The translations under genes were made by a program, and so were the position numbers. Of a stretch of DNA of 64,000 nt, positions 16,337-23,977 are shown one piece after another. This DNA is from Pseudomonas anatoliensis (GTDB lineage: Bacteria; Pseudomonadota; Gammaproteobacteria; Pseudomonadales; Pseudomonadaceae). Each line of letters opens with the position of its first letter. The stretch's first letter is position 1. The notes beneath the pieces are model-generated. The model was not told the DNA's origin. It searched no databases and was given only the letters and a program-made list of their open reading frames with translations. The DNA is taken from positions 18,500 to 82,499 of the forward strand of contig NZ_JACVHC010000012.1 in assembly GCF_017976235.1 (NCBI RefSeq), given 5' to 3'.

Positions 16337-18061
16337 TTAAAGAGTCTCGGATCCGGTCAGGCGCTTGATGGTGCTGCGCAGAATGGTGCTGTCGGGCTGA
16401 TCCTTGAGGAATTTGCCCCAGACTTGTTTGGCTTCACGCTGGTTGCCCTTGACCCACAATACTTCGCCCAGGTGTGCGGCGACTTCGTGGTCAGGGAAAC
16501 GCTCCAGCGCCTGACGCAGATATTTCTCGGCGTCGTCCAGATTGCCCAAGCGGAAATTCACCCAGCCGAGGCTGTCGAGTACCGCCGGGTCTTCCGGGTT
16601 GATCTGGTGTGCCTGCTCGATCAGCGTCTTGGCTTCAGCGTAGCGGGTCGTGCGATCGGACAGGGTGTAGCCCAAAGCGTTCAGCGCCATGGCGTTGTCC
16701 GGGTCGCGCTTGATGATCAGGCGCAGGTCTTTTTCCATCTGCGCCAGGTCGTTGCGTTTTTCCGCGAGCATGGCGCGGGTGTACAGCAGATTCAGATCGT
16801 CTGGATATTGCAGCAAGGCGTTTTGCAATACCTTCCAGGCCTTGTCGTCCTGTTTGTTGGCCGACAGGGTTTCCGACTCGATCAGATACAGCTGAATCGC
16901 GTAATCCGGTTGTTCATCGCGTTCGGCCGCCAGTTTGCTTTGGGCTTCGGCGGTCTTGCCGTTGTTCATCAGGATATCGGCCTGGCGCAGCTGTGCCGGC
17001 AGATAGTCGTTGCCCGGGCCGACCTGGGCGTACTCGATCAATGCGCCCTGCGGGTCGTTGCGTTCTTCGGCGATGCGCCCCAGGTTCAGGTGCGCCGAAT
17101 CGACATGGCTTTCCCGAGCGATCAGGTCTTCCAGATAACCTTTGGCCTCATCCCAGGCTTTGGCTTCAAGGCAGACCAGCGCCAGCGAATAACGCAGTTC
17201 GTCGTCTTCCGGGTATTGCTGAACGAGGCTGGAGAACTCGGCCTTGGCGTCGTCCATCCGGTCCTGCTCGACCAGCATCCGCGCGTACGTCAGGCGCAGA
17301 CGTTTGTCGTCCGGATATTTCTTGATGCTTTTTTGCAGCAGTGGCAGGGCTTCGTCGCCACGGTTCAATAGCTGGAGCAGACGGGCGCGCAGCAGAATCG
17401 GGGCGATTTCGCCGTCTTCCGGCGGATTGTCTTCGAGCAGTGCCAGTGCCGCTTTGTTGTCGCCATCCTGTTGCAGGAGCAGGGCCTTGCCGAAAATCAG
17501 CTGACTGTTGTTCGGGTGACGCTGTAACAAGCGGTCAAAACTTTTCATCAGACCGTTGCGGGTTTCCTGATCGGTATCCGCCGCCGACAGCGCGAGGAAG
17601 TCGAAATGGGTGTCGCCCTTGCCTTGCAGGACTTTCTCCATATAGACCATCGAGTCGTCATAACGCCCGGCACGCGCCAGTTGCACGGCGGCGGCGCGTT
17701 GCGCTTCGAGATCGTCCGGCGCGTTTTTCGCCCAGATCAACGCGGTATCCAGCGCAGGCTGATCCGCACCGAGGTATTCGGCGATGCGGAACGCGCGCTC
17801 GGAGACGCCCGGATCCTGGGTGTTGATGGCCTGAGTCACGTAGTTATCGAGGGCAATGTCGAAACGATTGCGCTGGCCGGCGAGCTCGGCGCTCAGCAGG
17901 CTGAACACGGTTTCTTCACTGAACGAGCTGTAAACCTTGGGTTTTTCAGGCGCAGGGGTGGTGTCTTCAACCGGCGGCGTACCGTCCGGCGAAACGGGGG
18001 CCAAGGCCTGGCAGCCGCTGAGGAAGACAAAAGCGAGGAGCAACGCGGAGGATCTATTCAT
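16337..18061 (-). CDS. Tetratricopeptide-repeat lipoprotein
   Basis: A 574-residue protein with signal peptide and lipobox LSGC (about residues 14-17), then a low-complexity PPVEDTTPAPEKPK linker and around ten or more TPR-like helical pairs, clearest near the C-terminus (YAEAKTLIEQAHQINPEDPAV and DAEKYLRQALERFPD). TPR arrays bind proteins; the partner is unknown. First gene of the TPR-lolB-ispE run and divergent from hemA, an arrangement conserved in the genus, suggesting an envelope role. Family function is not established to my knowledge. Confidence 0.9.
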   Translation of the reverse strand: MNRSSALLLAFVFLSGCQALAPVSPDGTPPVEDTTPAPEKPKVYSSFSEETVFSLLSAELAGQRNRFDIALDNYVTQAINTQDPGVSERAFRIAEYLGADQPALDTALIWAKNAPDDLEAQRAAAVQLARAGRYDDSMVYMEKVLQGKGDTHFDFLALSAADTDQETRNGLMKSFDRLLQRHPNNSQLIFGKALLLQQDGDNKAALALLEDNPPEDGEIAPILLRARLLQLLNRGDEALPLLQKSIKKYPDDKRLRLTYARMLVEQDRMDDAKAEFSSLVQQYPEDDELRYSLALVCLEAKAWDEAKGYLEDLIARESHVDSAHLNLGRIAEERNDPQGALIEYAQVGPGNDYLPAQLRQADILMNNGKTAEAQSKLAAERDEQPDYAIQLYLIESETLSANKQDDKAWKVLQNALLQYPDDLNLLYTRAMLAEKRNDLAQMEKDLRLIIKRDPDNAMALNALGYTLSDRTTRYAEAKTLIEQAHQINPEDPAVLDSLGWVNFRLGNLDDAEKYLRQALERFPDHEVAAHLGEVLWVKGNQREAKQVWGKFLKDQPDSTILRSTIKRLTGSETL

Positions 18062-18176
18062 ATAGGAAGAGGACGACTAACCTGCGGTCGGATCATCATG
18101 ACACAAGCCTTCAGCCAAACATAACCGGTGAGGCAATTTACGCTGATCCCCATACCCCAATGTGTCTACGTACCAA

Positions 18177-18255
18177 TGTAGGAGCTGCCGAAGGCTGCGA
18201 TCTTTGGATTGTAAAAAACAGGATCAAAAGATCGCAGCCTTCGGCAGATCCTACA
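18177..18255. repeat. REPIN-type inverted repeat, family A
   Basis: TGTAGGAGCTGCCGAAGGCT and its reverse complement flank a short AT-rich centre; the right arm has one substitution (GCAGATCC for GCAGCTCC). It occupies the 329-base gap between the divergent TPR and hemA genes, whose promoters must lie on either side; nothing else was recognised there. Confidence 0.9.
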
Positions 18256-18390
18256 AGGGTGCGGTGTTGTGTGAACGAGAACGGCTCGCAGTTGTTGACT
18301 CACTGATCAGGTCAATAGATATCCAATAGTTGTTCTGAATCTGACGAAGGTGGACAATTGCCGGCTTCACGTCACTATCAGCGACCTTGA

Positions 18391-19677
18391 ATGGCCTTCC
18401 TTGCACTCGGTATCAACCACAAGACTGCTTCAGTAGACGTCCGCGAGCGCGTGGCCTTTACCCCTGAGCAGCTGGTTGAGGCGTTGCAGCAGCTCTGCCG
18501 ACTTACCGACAGCCGCGAAGCTGCGATCCTCTCCACCTGCAATCGGAGTGAGCTCTATATAGAACAGGATCAGCTGTCGGCGGATATCGTGCTGCGCTGG
18601 CTGGCCGACTATCACCATTTAAGCCTCGAAGAGCTGCGTGCGAGTGCTTATGTGCATGAAGATGATGCGGCAGTTCGTCACATGATGCGCGTCGCCTCCG
18701 GGCTCGATTCGCTGGTGCTGGGCGAGCCGCAGATTCTTGGCCAGATGAAATCGGCCTACGCCGTGGCCCGCGAGGCCGGTACCATCGGGCCGCTGCTCGG
18801 GCGTCTGTTCCAGGCAACCTTCAATGCCGCCAAACAGGTGCGTACCGACACCGCCATCGGGGAAAACCCGGTGTCTGTGGCGTTTGCCGCGGTCAGTCTG
18901 GCGAAACAGATTTTCAGTGACCTGCAACGCAGCCAGGCTTTGCTGATCGGCGCCGGCGAGACCATCACCCTGGTCGCCCGCCATTTGCATGAGCTGGGGG
19001 TCAAGCGCATCGTTGTCGCCAACCGCACGCTGGAGCGCGCTAGCCTTCTGGCTGAGCAGTTCGGCGCCCACGCGGTGTTGCTGTCGGACATCCCGGCGGA
19101 GCTGGTGCGCAGCGATATCGTGATCAGTTCGACCGCCAGTCAGTTGCCGATTCTCGGTAAAGGCGCGGTCGAGAGCGCATTGAAGCTGCGCAAGCACAAA
19201 CCGATCTTCATGGTCGACATTGCCGTTCCCCGGGACATCGAACCGGAAGTCGGCGAACTGGACGACGTTTACCTCTATAGCGTCGACGATCTGCACGAAG
19301 TGGTCGCCGAAAACCTCAAGAGCCGCCAAGGTGCAGCACAAGCGGCCGAAGAGATGGTCTCGGTCGGTGCCGACGATTTCATGGTGCGCCTGCGTGAGCT
19401 GGCGGCGGTTGACGTGCTCAAGGCCTATCGTCAACAGAGCGAACGTCTGCGCGACGAGGAGCTGCAAAAAGCCCTGCGTCTGCTGGCCAACGGCGGCAAC
19501 GCCGAAGATGTGCTGGGGCAACTGGCCCGTGGCCTGACCAATAAACTGTTGCACGCGCCCAGCGTGCAACTGAAAAAGCTTTCTGCCGAAGGCCGCCTCG
19601 ATGCGCTGGCCATGGCTCAGGAACTCTTTGCCCTCGAGGGCTCACCGGATAGCTTTTCGGATAAAAAACCGCAATGA
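18391..19677 (+). CDS. hemA: Glutamyl-tRNA reductase
   Basis: A 428-residue enzyme that commits glutamyl-tRNA to 5-aminolevulinate and heme synthesis. LGINHKTA opens the protein; ILSTCNRSELYIEQD holds the catalytic Cys (about residue 50); GLDSLVLGEPQILGQMK is the substrate segment; LLIGAGETITLVARHL is the NADPH-binding fold; the C-terminal helical dimerisation domain is present. First gene of a hemA-prfA-prmC-moeB-murI run in which all joints touch or overlap. Confidence 0.97.
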   Translation: MAFLALGINHKTASVDVRERVAFTPEQLVEALQQLCRLTDSREAAILSTCNRSELYIEQDQLSADIVLRWLADYHHLSLEELRASAYVHEDDAAVRHMMRVASGLDSLVLGEPQILGQMKSAYAVAREAGTIGPLLGRLFQATFNAAKQVRTDTAIGENPVSVAFAAVSLAKQIFSDLQRSQALLIGAGETITLVARHLHELGVKRIVVANRTLERASLLAEQFGAHAVLLSDIPAELVRSDIVISSTASQLPILGKGAVESALKLRKHKPIFMVDIAVPRDIEPEVGELDDVYLYSVDDLHEVVAENLKSRQGAAQAAEEMVSVGADDFMVRLRELAAVDVLKAYRQQSERLRDEELQKALRLLANGGNAEDVLGQLARGLTNKLLHAPSVQLKKLSAEGRLDALAMAQELFALEGSPDSFSDKKPQ

Positions 19678-20756
19678 AAGCGTCACTGCTCAATAAGCTG
19701 GACATCCTCCAGGACCGTTTCGAGGAACTGACCGCGCTGCTCGGCGACGGCGAAGTCATTTCCGATCAGACCAAATTCCGCGCCTATTCCAAGGAATATG
19801 CCGAGCTCGAGCCGGTCGTACACGCCTATGAAAAGCTGCTCGGCGTACAAGGCGATCTTGAAGGCGCGCAGGCGCTGCTCAAGGACAGCGACCCGGACAT
19901 GCGTGAAATGGCTGTGGAAGAAGTCCGTGAAGCCAAAGAAATGCTGATCACGCTGGAAGGCGATCTGCAACGCATGTTGCTGCCCAAGGATCCCAACGAC
20001 GGGCGTAACGTGTTCCTCGAAATTCGCGCCGGCACCGGCGGCGACGAGGCGGCGATCTTCTCCGGCGATTTGTTCCGCATGTACTCGCGTTACGCCGAGC
20101 GACGTGGCTGGCGTGTCGAGATCCTGTCGGAAAACGAAGGCGAACACGGTGGCTATAAAGAGGTCATCGCACGCATTGAAGGCGACAACGTTTACGGCAA
20201 GCTGAAATTCGAGTCCGGCGCGCACCGCGTACAGCGTGTACCCGCCACCGAATCTCAGGGTCGTATCCACACCTCGGCCTGCACCGTGGCGGTGTTGCCC
20301 GAGCCGGACGAGCGCGAAGCCATCGAGATCAACCCGGCGGATTTGCGCGTCGACACGTTCCGTTCTTCCGGGGCCGGTGGTCAGCACGTCAACACGACCG
20401 ACTCGGCGATCCGCATCACGCACATTCCGACCGGCACCGTCGTCGAGTGTCAGGAAGAGCGTTCCCAGCACAAGAACCGTGCACGGGCGATGGCGTGGTT
20501 GTCGGCCAAACTCAACGATCAGCAAACCGCCGCGGCGGCCAATGCAATCGCCAGCGAGCGTAAATTGCTCGTCGGTTCCGGTGATCGTTCCGAGCGCATT
20601 CGCACCTACAACTTTGCTCAGGGCCGGGTGACCGACCATCGCGTCAACCTGACTCTATATTCGCTTGATGAAATTCTCGCCGGTGGCGTGGAGGCGGTAA
20701 TCGAGCCGCTGCTGGCCGAATACCAGGCCGACCAACTCGCGGCGATAGGTGAATAA
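19674..20756 (+). CDS. prfA: Peptide chain release factor 1
   Basis: A 360-residue class I release factor reading UAA and UAG. The GGQ loop that triggers peptidyl-tRNA hydrolysis is in RSSGAGGQHVNTTDSA, and the codon-recognition PxT-type tripeptide region (PATESQGR) lies about 50 residues before it. Start overlaps the hemA stop by four bases (ATGA), and the next gene, prmC, encodes the methylase that modifies the GGQ Gln. Confidence 0.97.
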   Translation: MKASLLNKLDILQDRFEELTALLGDGEVISDQTKFRAYSKEYAELEPVVHAYEKLLGVQGDLEGAQALLKDSDPDMREMAVEEVREAKEMLITLEGDLQRMLLPKDPNDGRNVFLEIRAGTGGDEAAIFSGDLFRMYSRYAERRGWRVEILSENEGEHGGYKEVIARIEGDNVYGKLKFESGAHRVQRVPATESQGRIHTSACTVAVLPEPDEREAIEINPADLRVDTFRSSGAGGQHVNTTDSAIRITHIPTGTVVECQEERSQHKNRARAMAWLSAKLNDQQTAAAANAIASERKLLVGSGDRSERIRTYNFAQGRVTDHRVNLTLYSLDEILAGGVEAVIEPLLAEYQADQLAAIGE

Positions 20757-21587
20757 ATGACCATCATTGCCAGCCTGTTGCGCGCCGCCGACCTGCCGGA
20801 TTCACCGACCGCACGTCTGGACGCCGAATTGCTTCTGGCCGCGGCGCTGGGCAAATCGCGCAGCTTTCTGCACACCTGGCCCGAACGCATCGTGCCGACT
20901 GAAGCCGCGCTGAAGTTCGCCGAGTACCTGCAACGCCGCCGCGGGGGCGAGCCGGTGGCCTACATTCTCGGCCAGCAGGGTTTCTGGAAACTTGATCTGG
21001 AAGTCGCACCGCACACGCTGATTCCGCGCCCGGACACTGAGTTGTTGGTGGAGGCAGCGCTGGAATTGCTGCCGGCGACTCCGGCCAAAGTACTCGACCT
21101 CGGCACTGGCAGCGGCGCGATTGCCTTGGCCCTGGCCAGCGAGCGTCCGGCGTGGCAGGTCACGGCTGTGGATCGTGTGCTCGAAGCCGTGGCGCTGGCC
21201 GAGCGTAATCGCCAACGCCTGCATTTGAACAACGCCAAGGTGCTGAGCAGTCATTGGTTCAGTGCTCTTGAAGGTCAGCGTTTTCAGCTGATCATCAGCA
21301 ACCCGCCGTACATTGCCGCGACCGATCCGCATCTGATCGAAGGCGATGTGCGTTTCGAACCCGCCAGTGCCTTGGTGGCCGGTGAGGACGGGCTCGACGA
21401 TCTGCGTCTGATCGTCGCCCAGGCCCCGGCGCATCTGGAGGCCGGTGGCTGGCTGATGCTCGAACACGGCTATGATCAAGCCGAAGCCGTGCGCGATCTG
21501 CTGCTCGGTCGCGGTTTCGAAGAAGTCCACAGCCGCACCGATCTGGGCGGCCATCAACGCATCAGCCTGGGGCGCCTGCCGTGCTGA
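20757..21587 (+). CDS. prmC: Release-factor glutamine methyltransferase
   Basis: A 276-residue SAM-dependent methyltransferase that modifies the GGQ glutamine of RF1 and RF2. VLDLGTGSGAIALALA is the SAM-binding motif I and ISNPPYIA is the NPPY active-site motif. PRPDTELLVEAAL precedes motif I as in the family. It starts directly after the prfA stop codon, ensuring joint expression with its substrate. Confidence 0.97.
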   Translation: MTIIASLLRAADLPDSPTARLDAELLLAAALGKSRSFLHTWPERIVPTEAALKFAEYLQRRRGGEPVAYILGQQGFWKLDLEVAPHTLIPRPDTELLVEAALELLPATPAKVLDLGTGSGAIALALASERPAWQVTAVDRVLEAVALAERNRQRLHLNNAKVLSSHWFSALEGQRFQLIISNPPYIAATDPHLIEGDVRFEPASALVAGEDGLDDLRLIVAQAPAHLEAGGWLMLEHGYDQAEAVRDLLLGRGFEEVHSRTDLGGHQRISLGRLPC

Positions 21588-22336
21588 ACGATCAGGAATT
21601 GCTGCGCTACAGCCGGCAGATTCTGCTGCAACACATCGACATCGACGGCCAGTTGAAGCTCAAGGACAGTCGCGTCCTGATTGTCGGCCTCGGTGGTCTC
21701 GGCGCACCGGTTGCCTTGTATCTGGCAGCGGCGGGTGTCGGTGAACTGCATCTGGCGGACTTCGACACGGTCGATCTGACCAACCTGCAGCGCCAGATCA
21801 TCCACGACACCGACAGCGTCGGCATGAGCAAAGTCGACTCGGCGCTCAAGCGTCTGGGCGCGATCAATCCTGAGATTCAACTGATCGCCCATCGTCAGGC
21901 GCTGGACGAGGATTCCCTCGCCGCAGCCGTTTCTGCGGTGGACCTGGTGCTCGACTGTTCGGATAATTTTTCTACTCGTGAAGCCGTCAACGCCGCGTGT
22001 GTGGCGGCGCGCAAACCGTTGGTCAGCGGCGCGGCGATTCGCCTCGAAGGGCAACTTTCCGTGTTCGACCCGCGTCGCGCCGAGAGCCCGTGCTACCACT
22101 GTTTATACGGGCACGGCAGCGAAGCCGAACTGACCTGCAGCGAGGCTGGCGTGGTCGGGCCGCTGGTGGGCTTGGTCGGCAGTCTTCAGGCGCTTGAGGC
22201 GTTGAAGGTGCTGGTCGGTTTTGGTGAACCGCTGGTGGGCCGCTTGCTGTTGATCGATGCGCTAGGTTCGCGCTTTCGTGAATTGCGCGTCAAACGCGAT
22301 CCGGGTTGCAGCGTCTGTGGGTCACAGCATGCGTGA
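21581..22336 (+). CDS. moeB: Molybdopterin-synthase adenylyltransferase MoeB
   Basis: A 251-residue E1-like enzyme that adenylates the MoaD C-terminus in molybdopterin synthesis; ThiF-like use cannot be excluded. RYSRQILL opens the protein, VLIVGLGGLGAPVALYLAAAG binds ATP, and two Cys pairs (CYHC and CSVC near the end) bind structural zinc. The start is GTG at 21581, overlapping the prmC end by seven bases. Its presence between prmC and murI is typical of Pseudomonas. Confidence 0.93.
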   Translation: MLNDQELLRYSRQILLQHIDIDGQLKLKDSRVLIVGLGGLGAPVALYLAAAGVGELHLADFDTVDLTNLQRQIIHDTDSVGMSKVDSALKRLGAINPEIQLIAHRQALDEDSLAAAVSAVDLVLDCSDNFSTREAVNAACVAARKPLVSGAAIRLEGQLSVFDPRRAESPCYHCLYGHGSEAELTCSEAGVVGPLVGLVGSLQALEALKVLVGFGEPLVGRLLLIDALGSRFRELRVKRDPGCSVCGSQHA

Positions 22337-23120
22337 GGCGCCGATCGGCGTGTTCGATTCCGGTGTCGGCGGTTTGTCGGTACTGGCTGAAATTCAGCGC
22401 TTGTTGCCCAATGAGTCGTTGCTGTACTTCGCCGATTGCGGGCACATTCCGTATGGCGAGAAAACCCCGGAATTCATCCGTCAGCGTTGCAATGTGATGG
22501 CCGGTTTTTTCCGCGAACAGGGCGCCAAGGCGTTGGTGGTCGCTTGTAATACCGCGACGGTGGCGGCTGTTGCCGATCTGCGCCGCGACTTTCCCGACTG
22601 GCCGATTGTCGGCATGGAGCCTGCCGTCAAACCGGCCGCTGCCGCTACCCGCAGCGGTGTGGTCGGTGTGCTTGCCACTACGGGCACCTTGCAGAGTGCC
22701 AAGTTCGCAGCCTTGCTCGACCGCTTCGCCACCGATGTGCGCGTGATCACCCAACCGTGCCCCGGTCTGGTTGACTTGATTGAAAGCGGCGATCTGCACA
22801 GTGCCGAGTTGCGCACCTTGCTGCAAAGTTATGTCGATCCACTGCTGGCCAACGGTTGCGACACGATCATCCTCGGCTGCACCCACTATCCCTTCCTCAA
22901 GCCAATGCTCAGCTCGATGATCCCCCAGAACATCAGCCTGATCGATACCGGCGCCGCCGTGGCGCGGCAACTTCAGCGCCTTCTCGCAGAGCGCGATCTG
23001 CTCGCTGCGGGACCGGACCGTTCGGTCAGATTCTGGACGACCGCCGAGCCGCAGCACTTGCGCAACATTCTGCCCCTGTTGGGGCAAACGCCGGGCGAAG
23101 TGCAAAAATTCAGTTTGTAA
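22329..23120 (+). CDS. murI: Glutamate racemase
   Basis: A 263-residue cofactor-independent racemase giving D-glutamate for peptidoglycan. FDSGVGGLSVL is the substrate loop; the two catalytic Cys lie in VACNTATVAAV and LGCTHYPFL. ATG at 22329 overlaps the moeB end by eight bases and yields a normal N-terminus (REAPIGVFDSGVGG); the frame is open earlier but lies inside moeB. Last gene of the hemA run. Confidence 0.96.
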   Translation: MREAPIGVFDSGVGGLSVLAEIQRLLPNESLLYFADCGHIPYGEKTPEFIRQRCNVMAGFFREQGAKALVVACNTATVAAVADLRRDFPDWPIVGMEPAVKPAAAATRSGVVGVLATTGTLQSAKFAALLDRFATDVRVITQPCPGLVDLIESGDLHSAELRTLLQSYVDPLLANGCDTIILGCTHYPFLKPMLSSMIPQNISLIDTGAAVARQLQRLLAERDLLAAGPDRSVRFWTTAEPQHLRNILPLLGQTPGEVQKFSL

Positions 23121-23232
23121 AAAAAATGTGAAATAACTGAAAAATCAGCTGAACTTCTGATCAAGCGCTGACTTCTATAGCGATGAGTTATCCAGAAAAC
23201 CGAACGATCGTTCCGTAAAAGGAAGTTTCAAA

Positions 23233-23751
23233 GTGAAGCGACTATTCTGCTTGGCCGCGATTGCGGCCGCATTGATGGGGCAAAGTATTACCGCACAAGC
23301 TGCCGGCGTTGAATTCGCCGTTGGCGCTACCAGCGATTCGACCATGACGTATCGCCTGGGGATGAATTTCGACTGGGACAAGAGCTGGCTGCAGAGCGAC
23401 GTCGGTCGCCTGACCGGTTACTGGAGCGGTGCTTACACCTATTGGGACGGTGACAAGACCTCCAGCAACAACAGCCTGTCGTTCTCGCCAGTGTTCGTTT
23501 ACGAATTTGCCGGTGAGTCGGTGAAGCCGTACGTTGAAGCGGGGATTGGTGTGGCGGCGTTCTCTAATACCAAGTACGAATCCAACAACCTCGGCGGTTC
23601 CTTCCAGTTCGAAGACCGTTTGGGTTTTGGCCTGCGTTTCAATGGCGGGCATGAAGTCGGGATTCGTGCGACGCACTATTCCAACGCGGGCCTTTCCAGC
23701 GACAACGACGGTGTAGAAAGCTACGCACTGCATTACACGATGCCGTTGTAA
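23233..23751 (+). CDS. pagL: Acyloxyacyl hydrolase / lipid A 3-O-deacylase PagL
   Basis: A 172-residue outer-membrane protein with signal peptide (cleavage after about AQAA, residue 24). The C-terminal part THYSNAGLSSDNDGVESY contains the His, Ser and Glu that fit the PagL catalytic triad, and the last residue region (HYTMPL) is short and hydrophobic-rich. PagL removes the 3-O acyl chain of lipid A and alters outer-membrane permeability. The start is GTG at 23233, with AAAAGGA about ten bases before it. Monocistronic. Confidence 0.92.
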   Translation: MKRLFCLAAIAAALMGQSITAQAAGVEFAVGATSDSTMTYRLGMNFDWDKSWLQSDVGRLTGYWSGAYTYWDGDKTSSNNSLSFSPVFVYEFAGESVKPYVEAGIGVAAFSNTKYESNNLGGSFQFEDRLGFGLRFNGGHEVGIRATHYSNAGLSSDNDGVESYALHYTMPL

Positions 23752-23783
23752 GAACTACGTTTCAACAGCCTGCATGAAACCCT

Positions 23784-23866
23784 GTGGGAGCGAGCTTGCT
23801 CGCGAAAGCGGATGATCAGTCAATATTGTTGTTGGCTGACACACCGCATTCGCGAGCAAGCCCGCA
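23784..23866. repeat. Inverted repeat, REP family B, decayed right arm
   Basis: TGTGGGAGCGAGCTTGCTCG at the left pairs with CGAGCAAGC on the right, but the outer GCTCCCAC of the right arm has changed to CGCATAC. A worn copy in the 226-base gap between pagL and the LRR gene. Confidence 0.75.
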
Positions 23867-23977
23867 TACAGTTAGCCGTCTGTGCTTTAAACCTGGCAGA
23901 TGATTCGATTTGCCATCCGTTTCGGCACCCTGGCAGACCAGGGCTTCCCTATTCAGACCTTGTAACCATTCACTCGA

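Noticed and set aside
15476..17371. Long plus-strand open frame (631 codons)
   Set aside because: Antisense to ispE, lolB and the TPR gene, all well supported; the product shows no domain.
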